Part shown: positions 6,557 through 14,905 of the stretch, in pieces
Layout of the letters: the number at the start of each line of letters is the position of its first letter
Numbering within the stretch: position 1 is the stretch's first letter
From: a virus
Reading direction: 5' to 3' (one strand)
Virus record (IMG/VR): IMGVR_UViG_3300022222_000005
Span: 1-40,327 of that record
Length of the DNA: 40,327 nucleotides
Notes under the pieces: generated by a model
Told to the model about the DNA's origin: nothing
Database searches by the model: none
What the model saw: the letters and a program-made list of their open reading frames with translations, nothing else
Made by a program: the position numbers and the translations under genes

Positions 6557-9025
6557 TTAACAGGTCAAACCGTCTACAACGTCGTCCCATGTTCGCTTCG
6601 CTTGAGCTTTCTTAATGAAAGCCTTTTCTGTCTTGACTTCTTTCTTCGCGTCGGACGGTTGCTTTCTACGTTCTGCTGCCTTTGTGCGAGTTTTTGTAAT
6701 GTCCTGCATTGCGTCTATTGCATCAGCAGGTCCGTTGTTGAAACCTGACGAGCCAAGCGTTTGAGCAGCTTGAGAGCGTTCGGTTGCAATCTTAGAAGTA
6801 GCAAGTCTCTGAAGCGTTACACCATCAGCTTCCTGCACAGCTCGATTCTTAACTGCGTTAAACAATACTTGTGGCGCAACGCCGTCTGGCATAGGGATTT
6901 CTCCGTAGGCCATTTTCTTAGAAGCCTCTACATCTTCAAGCAGGCGGGCAACTTTTTCAATTTGGTCTGCTTTGTTAATAGAAGCAATTCCCGGCATGAG
7001 GTCCTCATCCACTTGGTCGAATCCTGCTGCTGCAAGTTTCTTATTAATGTCCGTTGCCGCTTTAGGTTTTGTTACCGCCTCTCCTGCTTTTGGTTCGCGG
7101 ACAGGAACAGTGGCTGTTTTCCTAGGAATATCCATCGTTACAGGCCTGCCTGTAGGGGCTGTAATTTGGCTTCTGACGGGAGTTTTAAGGCCTTCTGATG
7201 CCTTCCTAGGGGCCTTGGCAGTAGTCTCCGCACGGGCTGGTTTTGGAACCCGAGGGCTCAGTTTAGGTGGCCCTATTGACTCAAATGTGAAGTCTGACCC
7301 GGTGTCGGCTTTGGTTCCGGCTTTGGTTCGTACTTCGGGACGAACACTACCTCTGTTTCCGGCTTTGATGATTGGAGCAGGGGCGTCCAGGTCTATAGTA
7401 GGTAGGTCACTCTTGCTTGTGCGAGCCCCCATATTAATAGTCGGCATTTCCGCATTTGTAAGGTGTGGTTCCTGCGCACGATTGATTGGCACGTTACGCG
7501 CACGACCACCTCCCGTGACTGGTAGTTGTTTGATGCGGCGGATGTTTATATTTCCCTCTGCCGGTACACTTTTGGTAGCCTGATACTCTGCACGGAGTTG
7601 GGAGGTGGTTTTGATGTTCTTAGAATCGAAAACAACTGTATGTGTAGTTGGTATGCCAGATTTTCCTGGGTCATCAACAATGTTTTTCATTATTAGTCCA
7701 TCATTCCCATTTTTTCTTGCTTGTTTTATTAGTTCTGATATACCGCCAGATGTTGAATCTTTTGCCCCAGCTCCTGCAAAATCATAGACCATTGGATTTT
7801 TTAAGTCTGCGTATGCTTCTATTACTTTTGCATTTTTAACAACATTATCCCTTGTTTCGTCTAAGTAGAAATTCTCTAACTGTTCAGTTAAACCCGCACT
7901 CTTTTCCCAGTCACTTGGGTTTCTTGTTATCTGTGCCTTACGTTCTGCTTCTGCCTGTAATTTGGTAAGTCTACTCACTTCTTTATTAAATGCTTTTTCA
8001 TTTGCAACGAGGTTACTGTCAGCAAAGTCAGCATAAGATTTTGCTTCTGTCGGACTATCAGTAAAGAATGTGCCACGTTTGGCACTTCCCATTTTGGTTG
8101 AATTACCTCGACTTGCGTTACTAAAGGCATTAAAGTCTTGATTTGTCCCATGATACAAAGGCGTTCCCTGCCCCTTCATAAACTCATCCTCAGTCAAATC
8201 TTTTGCTGTAGAAGACGAGCCTCCTGGTGAACCATCATCTCGTACAGGTAACGGACGCATTCTAGTTGCTTCCGCTTCTGCAGCTGCACGCAACGCTCCT
8301 GGTTTTGCAAGAGCCGCGCCACCACCTCCAAGCACACCTCCGAGGAATCCTCCAAGAGCGAGACCCTTACCTGATTCCATGGCAATAGAACCGGCTGTTG
8401 AGCCTTCTCTTGAAGCCTCTGCTCCACCCATATATCCTCCCATTCCTATTGCACCTTCTTTTGAACCTTGAATAGCAGCTTGCTTTATAAACCCCTTGCC
8501 GGCCAAATCAACAAGTGGTTTTGCACGGCCTCCTGTATATATTGTTGCCGCGTACTGTGCAGCGTCGCCAGCTATCTGCGCAGCTCCACCGTTATCAAAC
8601 CCACGCTGTGGCTCGATAGTCCCTCCCTGACCACCTAACGCAGAAGGTAGAGTCATTGGTTGATTAGCAGCACGCTCTAGTCTTCCGCCAAAGTCACCAC
8701 CAATTGCACGACCTGCTGAAGCCGCTATAGCTTGTTCTGCACGTATAACGGGCGTAGCAAGAACACGCATCGGGTCGTCTACGAGAGCTTTAGCTCCCTG
8801 CCATACTGTCTTTGGAATACCTTTAACAGTTTCCACTGCCAAAGAAGCGGGACTGTTCAAGCGCCGAGACTCTGCCGCAGCAGTCTCTGCTTCAGCCTTT
8901 AATTTAGATAACTTCTGTTCACGTTCGTCCAGTTGGCGGATACCGCCTAGAAAACCAGACGAAGACCCAGAACTTGTCGTGGTCTTTTTAGACGTAATTC
9001 CGTTAACTTCATCAAGGAATGACAT
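6557..9025 (-). CDS. large internal virion protein with ADP-ribosyltransferase-like domain
   Basis: Start ATG 9025 (822 aa) was chosen because it follows GAATAACACT, matching other starts; an ATG eight codons earlier would overlap the previous gene. In order: helical linker; Gly/Ala-rich segment with likely membrane character (GLALGGFLGGVLGGGGAALA, about residue 225); an ART-PolyVal-like domain (about 290-485) with LYHGTNQDFNAF, GTFFTDSPTEAKSYADF, NPMVYDFAG, DGLIMK and TTHTVVFDSKNIK; a Pro/Lys-rich linker; and a helical end. If active, the domain would ADP-ribosylate host targets after injection. Catalytic residues are only inferred. Confidence 0.7.
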   Translation of the reverse strand: MSFLDEVNGITSKKTTTSSGSSSGFLGGIRQLDEREQKLSKLKAEAETAAAESRRLNSPASLAVETVKGIPKTVWQGAKALVDDPMRVLATPVIRAEQAIAASAGRAIGGDFGGRLERAANQPMTLPSALGGQGGTIEPQRGFDNGGAAQIAGDAAQYAATIYTGGRAKPLVDLAGKGFIKQAAIQGSKEGAIGMGGYMGGAEASREGSTAGSIAMESGKGLALGGFLGGVLGGGGAALAKPGALRAAAEAEATRMRPLPVRDDGSPGGSSSTAKDLTEDEFMKGQGTPLYHGTNQDFNAFSNASRGNSTKMGSAKRGTFFTDSPTEAKSYADFADSNLVANEKAFNKEVSRLTKLQAEAERKAQITRNPSDWEKSAGLTEQLENFYLDETRDNVVKNAKVIEAYADLKNPMVYDFAGAGAKDSTSGGISELIKQARKNGNDGLIMKNIVDDPGKSGIPTTHTVVFDSKNIKTTSQLRAEYQATKSVPAEGNINIRRIKQLPVTGGGRARNVPINRAQEPHLTNAEMPTINMGARTSKSDLPTIDLDAPAPIIKAGNRGSVRPEVRTKAGTKADTGSDFTFESIGPPKLSPRVPKPARAETTAKAPRKASEGLKTPVRSQITAPTGRPVTMDIPRKTATVPVREPKAGEAVTKPKAATDINKKLAAAGFDQVDEDLMPGIASINKADQIEKVARLLEDVEASKKMAYGEIPMPDGVAPQVLFNAVKNRAVQEADGVTLQRLATSKIATERSQAAQTLGSSGFNNGPADAIDAMQDITKTRTKAAERRKQPSDAKKEVKTEKAFIKKAQAKRTWDDVVDGLTC

Positions 9026-9029
9026 AGTG

Positions 9030-10370
9030 TTATTCTGTTGTGCCTGCAATAAGTTTCTTTTCGACCGCTGTTAGTCCGTACTGGCTATCTGGCATACCCT
9101 TTTTGTCAGCATACAGCTGAGAGCCAAACATTTCAATAAACTCTTTACGGGAGATGCCGTATTGAGAAGCTTCACTTGCAGCAGCTTTGAACGCTTTTGG
9201 AGTAATGTAACCGTTTTGGTCAGTAGTTGGTGTACCATCCGCCATTGTTTTCCCTGGAGAGAATGCAGAAGCAAACTCACCAATGTAATCGTCTTTTGTT
9301 GCTTTAGATTCTCTGATAGCAGTAGAAGCCATACGACTTTCTTGCTGTTGTTCAAGTGCATACTTCATGCCAAACTGCCGGACGTCTTCGTTAAACTTTC
9401 TCTCTTGAAGAGCGTCAGCTTGTACGTTACGCGCGTCTCCAACTGCATCACGACCACGATTGTATGTTGTTGTGTCCTCATCACGGCCGATACCATAGAG
9501 TTCTTTAGAAGCTGACATCGCTTGTTTGATGTAGTCATCGAATGGCGCAGAAGCAATAGCAAGGTCAGCAAGTTCGGCAGTAGACTTACGCGTGTTCTCC
9601 CGAAGGTCACCAGAGAAAGTCTTCATACCTTGACCCTGTTCGTTTTCGCGGATTCTACGTTCTTCTTCGCGGGAGAATAGCTGCGCGTCTGCTGTCTGCT
9701 TTCTTAGCTTATCAAGAGACCCGCTTGCATCTTCAAGGTCGTCTTTAGAATACATCCCAGCAAGCATATCTGTATATGCTTTACGATAGTCACTTCCCCC
9801 TGAAGACATCGCGCTGCCCCCACCACTGTTTGAAGGAGAACCATACGAGAAGCCAGAAGGAGAACCCATAGGCGCTTGAGCTGGTGCAGCTGGTGCGGAG
9901 GCTACCGCTGGAGCATAACTACCAGTTGAAACCCTTGATGTGCTTGTAGAGCCTGACGATGGAGGGGCAGATAATGGAGCAGACCCGGTTGACTGTGGAT
10001 TATTTAATGGATTCACGTAGCCAGGACTCGCTTTGGGGTTTATGACACCAGACCCGGAAGCTGCTGGTTTACCTGTTGCTGCAGAGGTGTATGTCGGCAT
10101 GACAGACATACCACCACCTTTTGCTGTAGCAGGAATATACGGAACGCCAGAGGCTGCAGCTTTAGAGTTTATTGCGTCATACTGATTAATGTATGTTGCG
10201 TTCGCTCCCTTAAAACCAGCTTTAGGCGCAGCACTAGGTGACGGAGCTTTACCAGGTGCATACGGACCAGCGTACGAAGAGGTGGCAGCAGCTGGGTTTG
10301 CAGACGTTCCTGATAAATTACCGAAAAGACCTGATATGAACTGCTGGAATGGATTGGTTGTTGTTGCCAT
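9030..10370 (-). CDS. virion-associated protein, Pro/Ser/Ala-rich N-terminus and helical C-terminus
   Basis: ATG 10370 follows CATAACATTATT; longer in-frame starts would overlap the connector gene. About the first 200 of 446 residues are low complexity (SAPAAPAQAPMGSPSGFSYG and similar), then helices rich in Arg/Glu (EEERRIRENEQGQGMKTFSG, NEDVRQFGMKYALEQQQESR). The layout suits a podovirus internal-core or tail protein that is unfolded during passage. No family recognised; the structural role is inferred from its place between connector and ejection-type genes. Confidence 0.6.
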   Translation of the reverse strand: MATTTNPFQQFISGLFGNLSGTSANPAAATSSYAGPYAPGKAPSPSAAPKAGFKGANATYINQYDAINSKAAASGVPYIPATAKGGGMSVMPTYTSAATGKPAASGSGVINPKASPGYVNPLNNPQSTGSAPLSAPPSSGSTSTSRVSTGSYAPAVASAPAAPAQAPMGSPSGFSYGSPSNSGGGSAMSSGGSDYRKAYTDMLAGMYSKDDLEDASGSLDKLRKQTADAQLFSREEERRIRENEQGQGMKTFSGDLRENTRKSTAELADLAIASAPFDDYIKQAMSASKELYGIGRDEDTTTYNRGRDAVGDARNVQADALQERKFNEDVRQFGMKYALEQQQESRMASTAIRESKATKDDYIGEFASAFSPGKTMADGTPTTDQNGYITPKAFKAAASEASQYGISRKEFIEMFGSQLYADKKGMPDSQYGLTAVEKKLIAGTTE

Positions 10371-10377
10371 AATAATG

Positions 10378-11364
10378 TTATGAGAAGCCTGAGGCGTTTT
10401 GATAAGGTTGATAATACGGAGCCTGAGGCAGGTTAGACGTAGAACCAAATGGTGGAACATACGCGCCTTCCTCGGTTTCTCCTTCGTTAGCGAGCATCTC
10501 CCCCATAAGACCTCCATATTCTTTCGCTTCCCCGTACTCCACACCTCCGTCATACTGAAGCCAGTATTGTTTTGCGCGAGCAAGGTCCTGCTGTTGCTGC
10601 CAGTAGATTGCTACTGCCCGCCACAAGATACCGGGCTGATAGGCTGACGGCACGACTGGTACTTGACCAATTGTGTATGCGTTTGTTGCGGCAGCTATAG
10701 TGGTTCCCTCGTACGGTTTAGAGAGAGTGATGGTGGTTGTGGTTGGTACGGCGGCTATTTCATACCAGTACCCGTCACCACCATTAGCGGAAGATGTCGG
10801 TGTAATTTGAATATACGAACCAATCATTGACGCATTCCATGATGTCCCTGTTCCCACAAGAGCAGTCGCTCCACTAGTTATTGAGACAATAGAACCGGTC
10901 GTGTAATCCGCACGTGTAAGATTAGAAGTTTCAAGTCGTCCACGCAAGCGGATAAGATTTCCTGTTGTTGCAGGAATTGGCTGAATGAGGAGTCGAGTGC
11001 GCTCTACATACACAAAGTACGGCACGTCTTGAGTTCCATAGCGGTACTGAAGGATAAGCTTCCACTTTGTTGGGTCAAACACCATCTCAGGAGAGTAGAT
11101 TGTTGAACTGGAGCTTGCTCCGCTGTCCGAATACGCCATAACATCAATAAGCTTACGGAAACCGTTTGGAATCTGATATGCTTCCTGGTTAGCGACAGTA
11201 GTTAAGTCTTTAGTTGCTTCCAAAAAACGTAACTTACCGCCTTGTAAATTGCAGATAGTACGGATGCTATCGTTAATGAGTGTTTTACCAAGCGTGTCGT
11301 TAGCTGTGGTAGTATTTCTTGTCAAAACCTTATACTGATCGAGAAGTTGTGTGAAGGTAATCAT
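10378..11364 (-). CDS. tail tubular protein A-like head-to-tail connector
   Basis: The N-terminal half resembles podovirus gp11/tail tubular protein A: helical start (FTQLLDQYKVL, LGKTLINDSIRTICNLQGG), then YQIPNGFRKLIDVMAYSD and PYFVYVERTRLLIQPIP. A beta-sandwich-like insert occupies about residues 155-235 (SIVSITSGATALVGTGTSWN). The C-terminal helix WRAVAIYWQQQQDLARAKQY closes the fold. It would seal the portal and start the short tail. ATG 11364 follows CATAACACC. Conclusion rests on fold-like pattern and gene order. Confidence 0.65.
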   Translation of the reverse strand: MITFTQLLDQYKVLTRNTTTANDTLGKTLINDSIRTICNLQGGKLRFLEATKDLTTVANQEAYQIPNGFRKLIDVMAYSDSGASSSSTIYSPEMVFDPTKWKLILQYRYGTQDVPYFVYVERTRLLIQPIPATTGNLIRLRGRLETSNLTRADYTTGSIVSITSGATALVGTGTSWNASMIGSYIQITPTSSANGGDGYWYEIAAVPTTTTITLSKPYEGTTIAAATNAYTIGQVPVVPSAYQPGILWRAVAIYWQQQQDLARAKQYWLQYDGGVEYGEAKEYGGLMGEMLANEGETEEGAYVPPFGSTSNLPQAPYYQPYQNASGFS

Positions 11365-11368
11365 GGTG

Positions 11369-13168
11369 TTATGGCTGAGCGATTATGTCGGAAGCCGGCA
11401 CAAGTTGCAATTCTTCTATTGTGACGTACTCTGACCCCTTAAGTTCGGCTTTTATTTGTATCCATGTGCGTGGATTCGTTTGAGGAATGTTTATCTCTTT
11501 GTATCCTTGGGTGTCAGCAGACGTTATGGTCTCTGTAAGTTTAATAAAATTATCAACTATACAATAACCAGTATCTGCATTTGTTGCTGTTGGATTAGCT
11601 TCATCTAGTGTTACGGTATAAGTGCCAGACGCCACTGAGATGGCTGATATATGCATTGTAAGACCAGCGCCTGGCCCTGACGTAATAGTCACCTCGTCCC
11701 CCACAGACGCATACTGAAAGTATGTGAAAGCAGAAGTGAATGTAGTTGTTGAAGTCCACGTGATGTACTCATTGCCCGTGTCAAATGGTAATCCGTTTTT
11801 CCATTCGTCTTTATATTTGAATGTTATTTTGTCATCTGCAGAGAAGACCCCGCGGTACTTACACCATATTTTCTTTGCATCATCAGCAATGTCTGATGTT
11901 TCAATTCGTGTTGAAGTAATTTGACCAACATTTTTCCCTCCTGATATAACCGTTGAAACAGTGTAGTAAGCAGTATCAGCGTCACCATCAAGACGAGCTC
12001 CGGTCAAAAGCACTGAACCATCCGTTGGGTCTGGCGGACCGTCTTCTACAAAGACTTGCGCTATTGCTCCACCACCTGACGCGAAGCGTAAGTGGCAATA
12101 ATCAGAATTATCTGTTTCTACTGTTTGTCCCCACTTGTGCGTAAGACCGGTCTCTTCAGAAAAATCCCATATCCCTGAAGGAAAGTTTTCATATAACTCA
12201 GCAGAATATTGTCCATACTCAACACCTCCACTAACATTAATAGTAAGTCTTCCGTTTATTACACCCATCGAACGTTGATATACAGGATTAGAAACAAGAT
12301 TAGTTTCATTTCCATCCCAATAACCAGTAAGGGCTTTGTGTATTGGCCACTGGGCTGCTTCTGAAAAGCCACCCCCGTTAAACTTTAACAGTCTACCATC
12401 ATTTGTAACCACAAAAAAGTCAGTATTGCGGAAGCAACCTGAATATGGCCATGTGCAATCAATGTCGTATTTGTTTGTCCATGTTGGAGAAACTTCATCC
12501 CACTCAAACACTGCTGCGTTAGTTCCATCTATCGCTCTTGCACCTATCAATGTTCGAGAGTAATCAGAACGTATCCATACAATTTGATAGTTGGCAGGAA
12601 GAGTAAGAGCATCAGAGTTTACTCCTGCTGTAGTGCGCTTTTTCAAAACATTATCGTTTCCTACTAAAAGATAATTAGCAGAGGCAGATTTTTCAAGTGG
12701 ATGTGGTTCTGCTGAATTTAACGACATCAAAGAGTTTGTCCAAGTACCACTAACAAGTTTAGAAAGATTTGAAGTAGTTGTGCAGTAGAAACCATCATTC
12801 CACGAAATACCATCTGAGTAGTCCGACATAATTGGTCCTCCTGCATTGGTTAAAACACCAATGCCTGTAAGTAGACCAGAGAGCACGAAAAGCTCATCAT
12901 CTGTAACCACAATATATTGCTCTGTTGAACTACCGCCATCCCTAGTCGCTCCAAACTCTCCGTATACAACCGCGAGCACACGACCAAGGTCAGTGCCAGC
13001 GCCTGATACTACTTGTCTAAGTATTGGGTGCATACGACGAGAAAGCGACACGATGCCTGGCACTTCAAAATTAACATTTCTTGAAGAGTAAACTGAACCG
13101 AAAATATTCCCATTGTTTTGTTGAGACCACTGACGGTTTGGAGGAAGTGTAATTGGTTGCTTTATCAT
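11369..13168 (-). CDS. tail protein, tubular protein B-like/beta-propeller-rich, 599 aa
   Basis: It begins MIKQPITLPPNRQW and continues with repeated beta strands separated by Gly/Asn/Asp turns (YIVVTDDELFVLSG, DFFVVTNDGRLLKFNGGGF), the pattern of beta-propeller nozzle proteins. The C-terminal ~200 residues look like beta-sandwich domains (TITSGPGAGLTMHISAISVA). It lies directly upstream of the connector gene in transcription order. It probably forms the tail nozzle; a receptor-contact role for the C-terminal domains is possible. Confidence 0.55.
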   Translation of the reverse strand: MIKQPITLPPNRQWSQQNNGNIFGSVYSSRNVNFEVPGIVSLSRRMHPILRQVVSGAGTDLGRVLAVVYGEFGATRDGGSSTEQYIVVTDDELFVLSGLLTGIGVLTNAGGPIMSDYSDGISWNDGFYCTTTSNLSKLVSGTWTNSLMSLNSAEPHPLEKSASANYLLVGNDNVLKKRTTAGVNSDALTLPANYQIVWIRSDYSRTLIGARAIDGTNAAVFEWDEVSPTWTNKYDIDCTWPYSGCFRNTDFFVVTNDGRLLKFNGGGFSEAAQWPIHKALTGYWDGNETNLVSNPVYQRSMGVINGRLTINVSGGVEYGQYSAELYENFPSGIWDFSEETGLTHKWGQTVETDNSDYCHLRFASGGGAIAQVFVEDGPPDPTDGSVLLTGARLDGDADTAYYTVSTVISGGKNVGQITSTRIETSDIADDAKKIWCKYRGVFSADDKITFKYKDEWKNGLPFDTGNEYITWTSTTTFTSAFTYFQYASVGDEVTITSGPGAGLTMHISAISVASGTYTVTLDEANPTATNADTGYCIVDNFIKLTETITSADTQGYKEINIPQTNPRTWIQIKAELKGSEYVTIEELQLVPASDIIAQP

Positions 13169-13178
13169 GATAAGTAAA

Positions 13179-13553
13179 TTATGACGCGGTTGTTACAGCC
13201 GTCCATGCTGTTACTCCGTCAGTGTTGATATAGGCTCTGGTCGACGTCGAAGAACCTGTATAGTTTAAGAAGAGGGAACCTTTAGTGGCCGTAACTACTC
13301 CGTTAGGTGTACCTGTCCCGTAGTAAATACCAAAGCCTTTTGTTCCACCAAGACCAAAAAAAGATGGGCCAGTTACAGACACAAATCCTTGAATAATACT
13401 TTGCGAAGTATAATCAAGTGGATAAGAAAGCTGCTGACCTTCCTTTGCTGATTTCCATGCAGAAAACTCTTCTGTCTTTTTTTGAAGTTCAGCAAGTTGT
13501 TTTACAACATTTTCAAGCACTTCTCTTTCTTCATTTTTTGAGTTATCAGCCAT
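13179..13553 (-). CDS. small virion protein with N-terminal coiled coil, 124 aa
   Basis: Residues 6-40 form a charged coiled coil (EREVLENVVKQLAELQKKTE). The remainder is Gly/Thr/Ser-rich beta sequence ending TDGVTAWTAVTTAS, typical of tail-spike or fibre tips. ATG 13553 follows ATCTAAT. It sits between the nozzle gene and the membrane-protein pair. It may trimerise as an appendage; no family assigned. Confidence 0.6.
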   Translation of the reverse strand: MADNSKNEEREVLENVVKQLAELQKKTEEFSAWKSAKEGQQLSYPLDYTSQSIIQGFVSVTGPSFFGLGGTKGFGIYYGTGTPNGVVTATKGSLFLNYTGSSTSTRAYINTDGVTAWTAVTTAS

Positions 13554-13577
13554 ATTAGATTATTTTAATTTGCATAA

Positions 13578-14045
13578 CTATGGAATTACACAGAACTTCT
13601 CTGTTTGTAGGCCGCTGGTAATAATACGTTCTCCACCAATATCTCTTGAGACTGTGGCAGAGAAGAAGTGGTCGCACCCAAACTCTGCGTCATTAGGTAT
13701 TTCTTCAATACGAAGAAGTGTTGTCCCCTCTCCTTCGGGATAACAACCCTCCGTAACGCTGTTGTTTCTCCTTATAGCGTATATCGTGAGCACCCCGTTT
13801 GAGAGCACCCATTGAATAGAAGCCTCCGCAGGGCGAGTCTTGCAGAACGCGGTATGGAATGACACAACCTCACCCCGTTTGTAATCCCGCTTTTCCAGCT
13901 TCAAGTTCGCGGGGTCTACTCCGTTCTTGTACTCAATCGTTGGGTTCATATAAATACCATCTATGTGGTAGTACCAGAACAAAAAGGGGATACCAGCAAA
14001 TATGATTGCCAAGTTCAGTACAAACAGTGAGCGTTTTTTTGTCAT
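13578..14045 (-). CDS. membrane-anchored protein with extracytoplasmic domain, 155 aa
   Basis: From ATG 14045 the protein starts MTKKRSLFVLNLAIIFAGIP, a basic end followed by one membrane helix, then a ~120-residue soluble domain with three or four Cys (TAFCKTR, TEGCYPEG, EFGCDHFF, KFCVIP) that could form disulfides outside the cytoplasm. The ATG overlaps the stop of the gene upstream (ATGA). Candidates are a spanin-like or superinfection-exclusion protein; the sequence does not decide. An earlier in-frame ATG would overlap the neighbour by ~90 bases and is less likely. Confidence 0.65.
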   Translation of the reverse strand: MTKKRSLFVLNLAIIFAGIPFLFWYYHIDGIYMNPTIEYKNGVDPANLKLEKRDYKRGEVVSFHTAFCKTRPAEASIQWVLSNGVLTIYAIRRNNSVTEGCYPEGEGTTLLRIEEIPNDAEFGCDHFFSATVSRDIGGERIITSGLQTEKFCVIP

Positions 14046-14221
14046 AGGAAAGGCGCGATGGACTTGATTGTGGCCGCGATCACTACGGCTCCAGCTGCGT
14101 ACAGCGTCCACGTGAAAGCCTTTTCTACCCACTTGAGCGAGAACTTTGCGTGACTGTCCTCACGCCACTTATCAAGGCTTTCGCGAATGTGTAACTCTAG
14201 CTCTGGTGGGATTGTGTACAT
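14042..14221 (-). CDS. small membrane protein, 59 aa (holin-like)
   Basis: ATG 14221 to TGA 14042-14044. Residues 1-35 are soluble and amphipathic (PPELELHIRESLDKW), followed by one membrane helix (AFTWTLYAAGAVVIAATIKS). The stop overlaps the next start as ATGA, so the two membrane proteins are made together. This topology is shared by phage holins/antiholins (T7 gp17.5-like) and by haemolysin XhlA-type proteins. A second holin candidate lies at 3767-3970. Confidence 0.65.
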   Translation of the reverse strand: MYTIPPELELHIRESLDKWREDSHAKFSLKWVEKAFTWTLYAAGAVVIAATIKSIAPFL

Positions 14222-14229
14222 ATTAGTGA

Positions 14230-14874
14230 TTACATAAAGAATACTCTAGCGTCTGGGATGTTGGTTATTGCAGTTGCTGGAGCAAAGGAAACCATAATAA
14301 AAGCGTTCTCCTTAGAAGATGAAAAAGTCGCAGTCATTGAGAACGAACCAGATGATTTGTCTGAAATGTTGTGAAATAAGTTAGCATCGTCATTTGTTCC
14401 GAATGTTTTTGTCGAGTTTGTCCCCGCATCATAAAGGTTAAAGTTATAAAGAAGTGTTAAGCAATTTGCCACCCCGAGGGTAAGTGTTCCTGTGCGTGTT
14501 GTTCCAGTTTCATTTCCACCTGATGTTGAAACATCTAGTGGGCTTGTAGTTTTTACACCAGCGACCACGACCCAACCCCAAGAGTACCGGTTATAAATCG
14601 TTATCGGGGACATTGAAAGCTCAATAGTACCTGAAGCCACGTTTGCTGTATACCAAAGTGTACACGCACGGTTGTTTCCTGAAATCTTAGACTCAATCTG
14701 TGTCATACCCACTCCACCCAAAGTAGGAGTTCCGTGATTGTCTGACTGAGTAGCGGAGGAAATTGCAACCACAACAAGCGACCCATTATTCGCAACAGAA
14801 ACACTCTCAGTGCTAGTCGTATTCCCAGACTGTGAACCGCCTGTGAGATTTAAAGCGTCAATAGTGTATGCCAT
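14230..14874 (-). CDS. beta-rich virion/tail protein, 214 aa
   Basis: The protein is dominated by Thr/Ser/Gly/Asn and alternating hydrophobics (NNGSLVVVAISSATQ, WGWVVVAGVKTTSPLDV, SSKENAFIMVSFAPA), indicating a beta-sandwich of the jelly-roll type common in phage tail appendages. Neighbours are the long fibre upstream and the membrane pair downstream. Start ATG 14874 follows CACAATATA. Specific role unknown; a receptor- or glycan-binding appendage is plausible. Confidence 0.6.
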   Translation of the reverse strand: MAYTIDALNLTGGSQSGNTTSTESVSVANNGSLVVVAISSATQSDNHGTPTLGGVGMTQIESKISGNNRACTLWYTANVASGTIELSMSPITIYNRYSWGWVVVAGVKTTSPLDVSTSGGNETGTTRTGTLTLGVANCLTLLYNFNLYDAGTNSTKTFGTNDDANLFHNISDKSSGSFSMTATFSSSKENAFIMVSFAPATAITNIPDARVFFM

Positions 14875-14905
14875 TATATTGTGTAGTTAAGAATTGTTTC
14901 CATAT

